From contig NZ_OZ246019.1 of NCBI RefSeq assembly GCF_965230805.1, forward strand, positions 2,480,001-2,544,000: a DNA stretch of 64,000 bases. Direction: 5' to 3'. The stretch comes from Marinifilum sp965230805 (GTDB lineage Bacteria; Bacteroidota; Bacteroidia; Bacteroidales; Marinifilaceae). Within the stretch, counting starts at the first letter, position 1; each line of letters starts with the position of its first letter. Of this stretch, positions 53,175-62,200 are shown piece after piece. The position numbers were made by a program, and so were the translations under genes. Below the pieces are notes generated by a model, which saw only the letters and a list, made by a program, of their open reading frames with translations, did not search any database and was not told where the DNA came from.

Positions 53175-53248
53175 ACCTATAGAAGACTCAATGGGATAGA
53201 GGACATGCCTCTTTTCGTTTTTGGTAGCGCCTGCTAAAACTGCCACAA

Positions 53249-54136
53249 ATGAAAAAGTACGAAACACCTGAAATTTCTAATAAAAACTGTGATCACACAA
53301 CTTGTAAAAGTGAAAGGCTATTAGATAAGGAATACGAGAATTGTATTTTGCCAAACATTTTTGATTCTGAAGTTAATTATCAAGAAGGTACAGTAAGAAA
53401 TATTGATTCGCTTAGTTTTTTTGAAAGGTTTTTGTTGAGTGCATTGTTGAGAGGTTCGGACCATAAAAATTATGAAGTTTATACCTATGATAATGTGAAA
53501 TGGCACTTAAGCCCTAATTCGTTTTTTATAAAAGATATTGTAGAGTTTCTTATAAATCGCAAACTTATTGAAGTTTCCATTGATGAATCAAAAAATACTA
53601 ATGTAATTGATAAATTCCTGGATCAATTTGAATTCCGTTTTGTAATGGAAAATGAGTTATACGGTAGGGATTTATATTTGGAATTGATTTCTTCTGACCT
53701 AAAAAATACTCCTCTGGCTGATATTCAAACCTTATGGCAATTTTTATCAATTGAGGAGTGTATTGGAGTTATTGAGTGTCATTGTAAGATGGAAGGTTTT
53801 GTATGGACTCCAACAGATACAGATAGAAAAGTTATCAAAGAGATATTGATGGATTATTCTGTCAGTCAATTTTATAATGTGTTTCATGAATTACTTGAAA
53901 AAAAGAAAACCAAGTTCAAAGGAGAAGATGTTTCAAGGCAGTGGTTTTTTATGGATTTAGTTGAAGATCTTTCATCTTATTTTACGGTAGTTAAGCATAT
54001 AGATTTTAAAGTTGTGAATGAAATGAAATTTTATGGAGTAATTTCTGATTTTACCAATTCTTGTTATGATCTTGTTTTGGGATTTGGTAAAGAAGCTTTT
54101 ATTCTGTCACCTTATTCTCATCGTTTAATCGAGTAG
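53249..54136 (+). CDS. Unknown 295-aa protein upstream of a ParS/MbcA-domain gene
   Basis: A soluble, acidic protein with an N-terminal cysteine group (NCDHTTCKSER ... ENC) that might bind zinc, and a helix-rich body (FFERFLLSALLRGSDHKNYE; IQTLWQFLSIEECIGVIECH). No catalytic motif, TM helix or signal peptide is seen, and no RES-toxin signature. It is separated by only 3 nt from the 72-aa MbcA/ParS-domain gene, so the two are translated together. I do not recognise the family; partner or toxin of the downstream protein is a possibility only. Confidence 0.72.
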   Translation: MKKYETPEISNKNCDHTTCKSERLLDKEYENCILPNIFDSEVNYQEGTVRNIDSLSFFERFLLSALLRGSDHKNYEVYTYDNVKWHLSPNSFFIKDIVEFLINRKLIEVSIDESKNTNVIDKFLDQFEFRFVMENELYGRDLYLELISSDLKNTPLADIQTLWQFLSIEECIGVIECHCKMEGFVWTPTDTDRKVIKEILMDYSVSQFYNVFHELLEKKKTKFKGEDVSRQWFFMDLVEDLSSYFTVVKHIDFKVVNEMKFYGVISDFTNSCYDLVLGFGKEAFILSPYSHRLIE

Positions 54137-54139
54137 ATT

Positions 54140-54358
54140 ATGGAGCAGGACAAAAATAAAACTAAAAATGAACCTACTCCTGAAGATTTGTTGGCAAAAG
54201 GAGAGGAGTTGTTTGGATCGAAAGTAAGGTTTGATCATTGGATGAATTGCCCTAATTCCTTTTTTGGAGAAATCAAACCATATTATTTGATGTTTGAATC
54301 AGGTGGAATCAAGAAGATTTATCAGGAGCTAATACGATTAGAATTTGGGGTATTTTGA
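54140..54358 (+). CDS. MbcA/ParS (DUF2384) toxin-binding-domain protein
   Basis: A 72-aa protein whose last 45 residues follow the MbcA/ParS pattern: FDHWMNCPNSFFGEIKPYYL, then SGGIKKIYQELIRLEFGVF, matching the usual W-x4-N-x-x-G-x-x-P-x-x-L and G-x6-ELxRxExGVF. In Xre-RES modules this domain binds the toxin; here the N-terminal Xre DNA-binding half is absent. It stands alone with the 295-aa gene 3 nt upstream and lacks a RES neighbour. Confidence 0.7.
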   Translation: MEQDKNKTKNEPTPEDLLAKGEELFGSKVRFDHWMNCPNSFFGEIKPYYLMFESGGIKKIYQELIRLEFGVF

Positions 54359-54549
54359 TGAAATATGGATAATCTCTTCATAAACCTGATATGAGAAAGT
54401 ACAAACTTACAATTGGAGTTTAACATCAATTAAAGTTCTTCAAATCGAGAATTGACTTAAACTGGTTAGTGCTTTTATATTGTATTATATACTTGACTTT
54501 ATACAATTCAATTAAATATACATTCTTATAGGGTTATTATGACTTTACC

Positions 54550-54942
54550 ATGAGTGCTATAAATGTTTTAAAAATGATGAAAAAGGGAAAGGATTACATT
54601 TTAATTTCAGAACTTTCAAGTGAGGAACAGGAACCTTTTCAAAAGTGGCTTTATGGAAAGGATAAACCTATAATTGATGATGAAAGAATTGATCCTAAGG
54701 ATTGCTGCTATAAATTGGACTATGAAAAGTGGAGAGCATTTCATAAAACTCAAGAATATAGTTCAGAATGTGTGCAATTTGATGATGCAATAAAGTCCGA
54801 TTCCATAGAAGGTGATGCTGAAATGTTAATGCCTAATAGTGATAAAAAAAGGGGTTTGAATGACTTGTTGAAGGACGTTGATCAAGATAATATTCACTCT
54901 GAGACCAATACCGGAGATTCGATTGGAAAGGAAGATTGGTGA
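54550..54942 (+). CDS. Small acidic protein of unknown function
   Basis: A 130-aa acidic protein. The first ~60 residues look folded (LKMMKKGKDYILISELSSEE; QKWLYGKDKPIIDDE, with CCYKLDYEKW) and the rest is a disordered acidic tail. I have the impression of similar small proteins in Bacteroidota mobile elements but cannot name a family. It lies 191 nt after the MbcA/ParS-like gene on the same strand, within the cassette between the CCATA palindromes. Confidence 0.6.
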   Translation: MSAINVLKMMKKGKDYILISELSSEEQEPFQKWLYGKDKPIIDDERIDPKDCCYKLDYEKWRAFHKTQEYSSECVQFDDAIKSDSIEGDAEMLMPNSDKKRGLNDLLKDVDQDNIHSETNTGDSIGKEDW

Positions 54943-55148
54943 TTTGTTGTTGTGAAATATCTTAAATAAGTGACTGGTATAAATTTGTCTACCAAAGGAA
55001 AAAAATTGAATTTCTTATGGTATATATGTTAATGCAATACTGGCCATATTGTATGGTTTTACCAGAAACAGATTTTAAAAAGTGCAGATGGTAGTTCTTA
55101 TTTCTATGTAAACCAAAGGTCGCATAAAATCAAGCGGTTAGTAATTGG

Positions 55149-55227
55149 TGTAAACTGTGTAAATCCTAATGTAATTTAGTAACTTATTGGATGGCAGTCT
55201 GTAGTGGAGGTGGTTTACAGGTTTACA
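55149..55227. repeat. Second TGTAAAC/GGTTTACA cluster near attR
   Basis: TGTAAAC (55149-55155) and TGTAAA (55158-55163) are followed by two tandem GGTTTACA copies (55212-55219, 55220-55227). The order and orientation copy the cluster at 12934-13079. It lies 118 bp inside attR, so the site may be used in partition, replication or recombination of the excised circle. The rest of the 54943-55344 gap shows only the CCATA palindrome and short GTTAGTGC repeats. Confidence 0.55.
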
Positions 55228-55344
55228 CAGAAAAGTGCAATATCTTATAATAGTGAAGAAAAATTAACTTCTGAGGACTTAAAAAATAAAATTCTTTTAG
55301 AAAATTAAGAATCGAATGTTAGTGCTTTTGTTAGTGCAAAAGAT

Positions 55345-55435
55345 AAAGCGGCCACAGCATAAATGCCATAACCGCCTTGATTTGAGGGTGGAGAGTACCG
55401 GAATCGAACCGGTGACCTTTTGACTGCCAGTCAAA
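55345..55435 (-). repeat. attR: overlaps intact tRNA-Ala and its terminator
   Basis: The right copy of the 91-bp direct repeat. Its tRNA part is unmutated (perfect T-stem) and its minus-strand terminator stem (55345-55382), AAGGCGG...CCGCTTT with extensive internal pairing, ends the tRNA transcript. By the geometry, this copy of the tRNA 3' end was supplied by the element. Confidence 0.85.
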
Positions 55436-55462
55436 CGCTCTAGCCAACTGAGCTAACCCCCC
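55389..55462 (-). tRNA. tRNA-Ala (anticodon GGC)
   Basis: A 74-nt cloverleaf on the minus strand: 5' acceptor GGGGGGT pairs with ACTCTCC including the alanine identity pair G3-U70; D-arm GCTC/GAGC; anticodon stem TTTGA/TCAAA with loop CTGGCAG (anticodon GGC); T-arm ACCGG-TTCGATT-CCGGT. The discriminator is A and CCA is not encoded (CCC follows). It is the integration target of the island. Confidence 0.95.
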
Positions 55463-55517
55463 GTTTATAATAATCAGTTTCTTTGTATCTGATCTGACCG
55501 AATAAAGATAACGCATG

Positions 55518-55551
55518 CAAATATAATTTAAAATGAGGCACATTAAACAAC
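55518..55551 (-). promoter_or_regulatory. Probable promoter of tRNA-Ala
   Basis: On the minus strand TATATTTG (55518-55525) fits the Bacteroidota -7 box TAnnTTTG, and TTGTTT (about 55546-55551) lies 20 bp upstream as a -33 element. The tRNA starts about 50 nt downstream. In the rest of the 55463-56019 gap I see no gene. Confidence 0.5.
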
Positions 55552-56019
55552 TTGACAGTGATTTTTTTAGAAAAGCAAACATTTTTTATTTTTATACGTA
55601 AGGAAAATTGGAGTGAAGAATCTATTTTAGTCCGAAAATTGTTTGTCAATAGACAATTGATTGGTAGCAATGTATAGTGTGTGTATAGGTAGGATGAGTT
55701 CGGATAATATGGATTTTTCACTCTTATTTGTTAAAAATATAATTTAGAATGGCTTTAAAGAGAAAAATGTACTAAATTTATAGTTGATTTATTTACAGGG
55801 GTTTTATGCTTCTTAAAAATGGGTATTCTTGAATATTATTATCACAGATTTTATTGTTCTTAAGCATTGAAAATCAAAAAATAGGATTAAGAAAAATGAT
55901 TTGCCCGTTATTTTTATATCTTTATGCCTCGAATAATTTCACTGAGAATAGAATTTTGATTATAGAATTGAAAAACTTACTTTTAAGCGCTGAATTTAAA
56001 AGAAAATTAAAAGAAAATT

Positions 56020-56703
56020 ATGGAAGTTAAGAAGTCACCAAAAGCAGATCTTGAAAATAAGAGAGGTCTCTTTCTTGAGATTGGTCTGGCACTGACTCTT
56101 GCCTTTGTATTTCTTGCATTTGAATGGCGTGTAGATTCTGCGGAAGCTACAGGCTTGGAAGATCAACAAGAGATGGAGGCTGAAGAGGAGATGATTCCTG
56201 TTACCAGACAAGAACCTATTAAGCCACCACCACCACCACCACCAGCACCTAAAGTAGCTGAGGTATTGGAAATTGTGGATAACGATGAAGAGATTGAAGA
56301 TGAGCTTGAAATTGAAGACTCCGATGCTGATATGGATGAAGAAGTTGATATCCAAGTTGTAGAAGAGGAGGAGGAAGAAGATGAAGCCCAAGTATTCGTT
56401 GTTGTGGAAGATATGCCTGAATTTCCAGGAGGTCAGCTAGAATTACAGAAGTGGATTGCCAAGTCTATCAAATACCCTGTAATTGCTCAGGAGAATGGGA
56501 TTGTCGGTCGTGTATTTGTTACTTTCGTAGTAAACAAGGTTGGTGGAGTTGAACAAGTTCGTGTGATACGTGGAGTTGATCCATCTCTAGATAAAGAAGC
56601 AGTTCGTGTAATTAACCAAATGCCAAAATGGAAACCAGGTAAGCAGCGTGGAAAACCAGTAAGGGTTTCTTATACTGTACCTATTAACTTCCAATTGCAG
56701 TAG
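56020..56703 (+). CDS. TonB-family energy transducer
   Basis: A 227-aa TonB-like protein with an N-terminal TM anchor (LFLEIGLALTLAFVFLAF, about 17-34), a proline run (KPPPPPPPAPK), a strongly acidic Glu/Asp stretch instead of the usual Lys-Pro spacer, and the C-terminal TonB domain (KYPVIAQENGIVGRVFVTFV; KEAVRVINQMPKWKPGKQ; ending VPINFQLQ). It couples the proton gradient to outer-membrane transporters or acts in stress signalling. First chromosomal gene right of the island. Confidence 0.93.
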   Translation: MEVKKSPKADLENKRGLFLEIGLALTLAFVFLAFEWRVDSAEATGLEDQQEMEAEEEMIPVTRQEPIKPPPPPPPAPKVAEVLEIVDNDEEIEDELEIEDSDADMDEEVDIQVVEEEEEEDEAQVFVVVEDMPEFPGGQLELQKWIAKSIKYPVIAQENGIVGRVFVTFVVNKVGGVEQVRVIRGVDPSLDKEAVRVINQMPKWKPGKQRGKPVRVSYTVPINFQLQ

Positions 56704-56737
56704 AGTAATATACTATATTTTATAAGATAATATTTAT

Positions 56738-56769
56738 AAGAGGTTTCGATTGTTCGAAACCTCTTTTTT
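56738..56769 (+). terminator. Terminator after the TonB gene
   Basis: 12-bp stem AAGAGGTTTCGA / TCGAAACCTCTT with loop TTGT and a following T-tract. Confidence 0.9.
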
Positions 56770-56860
56770 GTGGCTAAACGAAAGTATTGCAGAATATTGT
56801 GTATTTTTGCCTTTTTACAGGAGAAACTGGTATTACACAAAATATTCCTAAAAGAAATAA

Positions 56861-58087
56861 ATGGGAGACTATCTTAGAACAAAAAAAGAGAAAGAAAAGG
56901 CGATTTTAATAGGAGTGATTGATCAGTCAAAGGGTATGACTGTGCAAGAAGTTGATGAGTATTTAGCAGAATTGGATTTTTTGGCTTTAACTGCTGGGGC
57001 AAAAACTGTTAAACGATTTACTCAGAAATTAGAATATCCAAATCCAAAAACTTTTGTTGGAGCGGGTAAGCTTCAGGATATTCAGGATTTTCTAGAAGTA
57101 AATGAGGATGTTGGCATGGTAATTTTTGATGATGAATTAACTCCAACTCAACTCCGAAATGTTGAAAGAATATTGAAGAGAAAAATCTTGGATAGAACCA
57201 ATTTGATTCTTGATATTTTTGCCAGCAGAGCTCAGACCGCGCATGCTAAAACACAGGTTGAATTGGCACAATATCAATATATGTTACCACGATTAACTCG
57301 CATGTGGACTCACCTTGAGCGTCAGCGAGGAGGTATTGGAATGCGTGGCCCTGGGGAAACTCAGATCGAGACTGACCGTCGTATCATTTTGGATAAAATT
57401 GCAAAGCTGAAACAAGATCTAAAGAAAATTGATAAGCAAAAGGCAACCCAACGTAAAAATCGTGGCAAACTAGTACGTGTAGCTTTGGTAGGATATACCA
57501 ATGTTGGGAAATCTACAATAATGAATATGCTTAGTAAATCTGATGTATTTGCTGAGAATAAGCTTTTTGCTACACTTGATACAACAGTGCGTAAAGTTGT
57601 TATTCAGAATGTTCCATTTCTTTTAGCAGATACAGTCGGGTTTATTCGGAAGTTACCTCACCATTTGGTAGAATCATTTAAATCAACCTTGGATGAGGTT
57701 CGTGAGGCAGATGTGATTCTTCATGTAGTGGACATTTCGCATCCTAACTTTGAGGATCACATTAAGGTTGTAAATGAAACAATGGTTGAAATTGATAATA
57801 GAGAGAAACCATCCTTTCTTGTGTTTAATAAAATTGATGCCTTTACCTACGTGAAGAAAGATGAGGATGATTTGTTACCTAAAACAAGAGAAAACTTTAG
57901 TTTGGATGAACTAAAACAGATGTGGATTGCTAAAGGTGAGAAACCTTGTTTATTTATTTCAGCTATTGAGAAACAAAATATAGAGGAATTTAGAGAGGAA
58001 GTATATGGTGTAATTCGTGAAATTCATTCTGCACGTTTTCCTTATAATGACTTCCTATATCAGGATTATTCAAATTTAATGGATTAG
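56861..58087 (+). CDS. hflX: GTPase HflX
   Basis: A 408-aa HflX-type GTPase. The N-terminal HflX domain ends with the family signature RQRGGIGMRGPGETQIETDR (about 160-180). The G domain has G1 GYTNVGKST, G3 DTVGFIRKLPHHLVESFKST, and G4 FNKID. HflX binds the 50S subunit and rescues stalled ribosomes under stress. Length is normal for the family. It is a chromosomal housekeeping gene. Confidence 0.97.
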   Translation: MGDYLRTKKEKEKAILIGVIDQSKGMTVQEVDEYLAELDFLALTAGAKTVKRFTQKLEYPNPKTFVGAGKLQDIQDFLEVNEDVGMVIFDDELTPTQLRNVERILKRKILDRTNLILDIFASRAQTAHAKTQVELAQYQYMLPRLTRMWTHLERQRGGIGMRGPGETQIETDRRIILDKIAKLKQDLKKIDKQKATQRKNRGKLVRVALVGYTNVGKSTIMNMLSKSDVFAENKLFATLDTTVRKVVIQNVPFLLADTVGFIRKLPHHLVESFKSTLDEVREADVILHVVDISHPNFEDHIKVVNETMVEIDNREKPSFLVFNKIDAFTYVKKDEDDLLPKTRENFSLDELKQMWIAKGEKPCLFISAIEKQNIEEFREEVYGVIREIHSARFPYNDFLYQDYSNLMD

Positions 58088-58104
58088 ATAGAAGGTATTC
58101 AAAA

Positions 58105-58138
58105 AAACCGATGCAGAGAAAAGCATCGGTTTTTTTTT
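58105..58138. terminator. Bidirectional terminator between hflX and asd
   Basis: 10-bp stem AAACCGATGC / GCATCGGTTT with loop AGAGAAAA, flanked by A7 on the left and T-run on the right, so it can end both converging genes. Confidence 0.93.
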
Positions 58139-58144
58139 AATTCT

Positions 58145-59134
58145 TTAAACCAGCTCATTTTTGGCTAAATATTCTGCAATTTGGACTGCGTTAGTAGCAG
58201 CTCCTTTTCTTAAGTTATCTGCAACAACCCAGATGTTCAAGCTGTTTGGATTTGAGTAATCGCGTCGAATTCGGCCAACAAAAACTTCATCGCGATCATG
58301 AGAGTATTTTGGCATAGGATATTCGTTATTATCAAGATTGTCCTGTACGATAACACCATCCGTTTCCGATAGAAGCTGTTTTATTTCTTCAACATTAAAA
58401 TCATTAGCAAATTCAATGTTTATTGATTCAGCATGACCTCCAACTACAGGCACACGTACTGCGGTAGCTGTAACTCTGATGTTATCATCTTTCAAGATTT
58501 TTCTGGTTTCATTAACCAACTTCATCTCTTCTTTTGTGTAGGCATTTTCAGTAAATACATCACAATGTGGGAGGCAATTTTTATCAATTTCGTGCGGATA
58601 AGCTTTTTCTCCATTAATTCCTATACGTTCAGCTTCAAATTGCTGAACAGCCTTTACTCCAGTTCCGGTAATTGATTGATAAGTTGAAATCACCAAGCGT
58701 TCAATTTTGTATTTTTCATGAAGAGGAGCTAGAGCTACTACCATTTGAATTGTTGAACAATTGGGGTTTGCAATAATCTTATCATCTTTGGTTAATTCTG
58801 TAGCATTAATCTCAGGAACAACTAATTTTTTAGATGCATCCATTCGCCAAGCCGAGGAGTTGTCTACTACAGTAGTTCCAACTTTGGCAAATTCAGGAGC
58901 CCATTTTAATGATGTCTCTCCTCCAGCTGAGAAAATTGCAATTTGTGGTTTCATTTTAATTGCATCTTCTATACTGATAACTTTATACTTGTTGCCATTA
59001 AAAGTAAGCTCTTTTCCCACTGATCTTTCACTTGCGACCAGATATAAATCACTAACCGGAAGATTTCTTTCTTCCATTACATCCAGTATTTTTTGGCCTA
59101 CCAATCCAGTAGCTCCAACAATTGCTATTTTCAT
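58145..59134 (-). CDS. asd: Aspartate-semialdehyde dehydrogenase
   Basis: A 329-aa enzyme converting aspartyl phosphate to aspartate semialdehyde for lysine/diaminopimelate, threonine and methionine synthesis. Visible are the NADP-binding start IVGATGLVGQKILDVM, the SAGGETSLKWAPEFA region, the catalytic Cys in IANPNCSTIQM (about residue 127) and the substrate-binding VPVVGGHAESINIEF. Length is typical. It faces hflX across a shared terminator. Confidence 0.97.
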   Translation of the reverse strand: MKIAIVGATGLVGQKILDVMEERNLPVSDLYLVASERSVGKELTFNGNKYKVISIEDAIKMKPQIAIFSAGGETSLKWAPEFAKVGTTVVDNSSAWRMDASKKLVVPEINATELTKDDKIIANPNCSTIQMVVALAPLHEKYKIERLVISTYQSITGTGVKAVQQFEAERIGINGEKAYPHEIDKNCLPHCDVFTENAYTKEEMKLVNETRKILKDDNIRVTATAVRVPVVGGHAESINIEFANDFNVEEIKQLLSETDGVIVQDNLDNNEYPMPKYSHDRDEVFVGRIRRDYSNPNSLNIWVVADNLRKGAATNAVQIAEYLAKNELV

Positions 59135-59229
59135 AACATAATAAAGCTTTAACTCCTTGTTTATAATTACGGTTATAGTTAGATTAGCTTTTTATTAAAA
59201 AAGCAAGTCAAAGTTAAAATTAATTTTCT

Positions 59230-62200
59230 ATGAAAAAAAACCTAAGCCTGAAATTGTTCTTTCTCTTGGTTTTGCAAGTAAATGCAGATCTATATGCAGA
59301 GGATATTTGGACAATAAATTTTTCAGATTCAACGGATTTAAACAAAGGTTACTGGGGTGATAATGCAGATATGTCTGGAGTTCATTGGGATTTGGATATA
59401 TCTAATTGCAAGCTATCGGAAGATGCAGATTACGTGAAAGTAGTTGAAACGAGCGGAGGAAGGTTGGAAGCTGTAGATTGTGATGGTGAAGCAATCTGGA
59501 CGAGTAATTCAATTGATATTTCGAAGTTTAAAAATTGTAACATCTCGGTATTGGCTTCTGAAACAGGGACTTCATCAAATACTAACAAGTACATTAAACT
59601 GTTCTATAAAATTGATAATGGCAGCGAGCATGCTTTCGATGAGAATGGAGAAAATATTGGGAATTGGGGAAGTGTAGAAGCATCAACAGCTGGTATTTCC
59701 GGAAAAGAGATGGTCATAGTGATTCGAATTAACAATCCTTTATCAAGCAATAAAGTCTATTTCGATGATATTGTTGTAACTGGTGAGCCAATAGTAATAG
59801 AAAATGATAAGCTTACAGAAGTATCGGCACCTGCAAGTCAAGCTCAAGCCCGTTCGATAAGCCCAGATATTGATTCAGAAGAAGAGGCTGTTTCGTGTTT
59901 TAGATTTGTAATAGATGAAACAGATTCAGCGGGTGATGGTGTCCCAACGAATATTTCGCGTATGACATTCTACAATACCAAACTGCTTAAAGGTATTGAT
60001 TGGAATAGGGAGTTAGGCGGTGTCTTAATTTATTCTGAAGGAACATTACTGAACTACAACAAGCTGGAAATAAGTTCTGATTCCTTGTATTTTGATTTTA
60101 TAGAAAATCAAGTTTTAATTCCGGATGGAGAAAAAAGAGAGTTTGAATTAAAGGTTTATCTGAATTCAGAAGTCGAATTAACAGATCATAGCAGATTTCA
60201 ATTAGCCATAGGGAAAAATGCAAGAGGCTTTTTGTCTTACCCAAGTGGATCTGGCTTTATTGATAATGATAAAATGATTGAATCCGAAATTTATACCGTT
60301 GATATAGAAGCTTCTCGCTTAATACTTTTTAATATTCCTGAATCAGTAATAAGAAATCAACATTTCCAGTTTACTGTCAATGCTGTTGATCAGTTCGGCA
60401 ATCTTGATTCTGATCAAAGTAATAAAATAAAACTGTCCTTATGTATAGGAAAAGGAGAGCTTATAACAACTTCTCAATTTGAAAGACCTTTAGATCAAGG
60501 AGTTTTAGTATTTGATTCTCTTCGATATCGAATTGTAGATACGATTCAGCTTAAATTATCTGGTAAAAATTTGGCTGAAATTATTTCGTCAGAAATTATT
60601 GTTGAAAACACATATGAATCACAGGCCATCAACTCCTCTTGGATTCCTGAGGATACAATTTTATCCACTTTGAGAACGCATAAGAAACAAGCATTTAAGT
60701 TATTCGAATTTACAGTTAAAGATGCTGGTGATGATGATGCACCAACAGAACTTAAGAAAGTTTCTATTGCAAGCAGTGAAATCAATCAAATAGATTTTAA
60801 GAATACTTTTGGAGGTTTTTATTTTACGAGGGATGATAAGGAGCTGGACACAGAGTTTGAAGTTTCAAAAGACAGGATTGAGGTTATATTTCAAGAATCG
60901 GAATCAAAAGCTGTTATTGAAAGTGAAACCACTGCTAATTTTTCTTTGTATTCATACTTTGCTGAAGGAGAAGGGATAGATGGAGATTTAATTCAGCTTA
61001 AAATTAATAAATCTAGCAGCGATTGGGAAGTATCAAAAGAAAACAGTGGGCTTAGACTTGATTTTGACAAGGACATATTGGGCCCTCAATTTATTTGTGA
61101 GGTAGAGGCGACACAGATGCAATTTTCAGAAGTTCCAAAATCGATAAAGCCTAATGAGGAATTTACAATTGAAATTGAGTTGCTTGATGAATTTATGAAT
61201 CAGGATGCAAATTCTAATAAGAAAGTCAATATTAGTTTAGCAGCAGGAACTGGAGAATTGAAGTCCTCTTCAGGAATGAAAAAATCTATTGAGAATGGGA
61301 AGATTATATGGAAAGATTTGATATATGATAGGGCGGAGCACTTCACCATTCAAGCAGAAGCAGATGGGTTTGAAACGATACTTTCTGATGATATATCCAG
61401 TGTAGATCAGAATTCTGCCATTGTAACAAGCGAAATAATTTCAAATCAACAATTGCCGTCTAATTCTATAAGTAAGGAAAAAGCAGTTTCTGTTCTTAGA
61501 TTTACTATAGTAGATTCGGCTTTTTATGACGATTTACCAACCATAATTAAAACGGCAGTATTTTATAAAAAGGAGCTTCCCGAGTCCTTCGACTGGCAAA
61601 AGCACATTGCAGGAGCAGTCATTAAAAGTAAAGACGAAATACTTGCAATAACTTCAGATATTGATAATGAATGCATCAAATTTAACTCAAGCAAAGGTTT
61701 ATTTCGTGTAGATAATGGAAAAAATCGAGATCTTGAGTTAGCAGTATTTTTTAGAGAGTCGTGTTTACCTGATAATATGCAATTTCAAGTCTTTATCCCC
61801 CAAAATATTTTAGGTTGGAAGACAGGAGTTAATAGTTCTGAGTTGGTAAAAAGTTTGAGCAAAGATATTACTTCAGATACATTTCATTTAAATGTGGTAG
61901 CCGATCGGATTCGGTTTGTTTCAGCTCCATTATTTGTAAAGGATAGTTCGGAGTATTTTAGGCTAAATCTTATAGCATGTGATCAGTATCATAATATCGA
62001 TATGGATTATATTGATAAGTTTCATTTAGAATTGCTTAAAGGCGATGGAAAAATAGTTCACAATTATGAACTAAAATTTAAAAAAGGGATATCAGAACTG
62101 GAAGCCATTAAATATAAAGGGAATGATGAGTTTGTATTAAAAGCCACATCAAATTTGCTTCCTGATACTATAAATATAATGTTAGGAAACAGTGTTTTAG

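Larger units (their letters stand above)
4595..55435. mobile_element. Integrated mobilisable metal-resistance island (~50.8 kb) in tRNA-Ala
   Basis: The two 91-bp direct repeats at 4595-4685 and 55345-55435 are exactly 50,750 bp apart and cover the tRNA-Ala 3' portion and its terminator. A tyrosine integrase begins about 150 bp inside the left repeat. Inside are an Xis-like protein, MobC, a MOBP relaxase, a primase-helicase, ParA with a partner-like protein, and metal-resistance cargo. I see no VirB/Tra-type transfer genes or coupling protein, so it appears mobilisable in trans. The intact tRNA lies at the right junction. Confidence 0.88.

Noticed and set aside
53070..53267. 65-aa minus-strand ORF over the palindrome
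   Set aside because: Its sequence is dictated by the palindromic element and it has no recognisable domain; treated as a shadow of the structured element.
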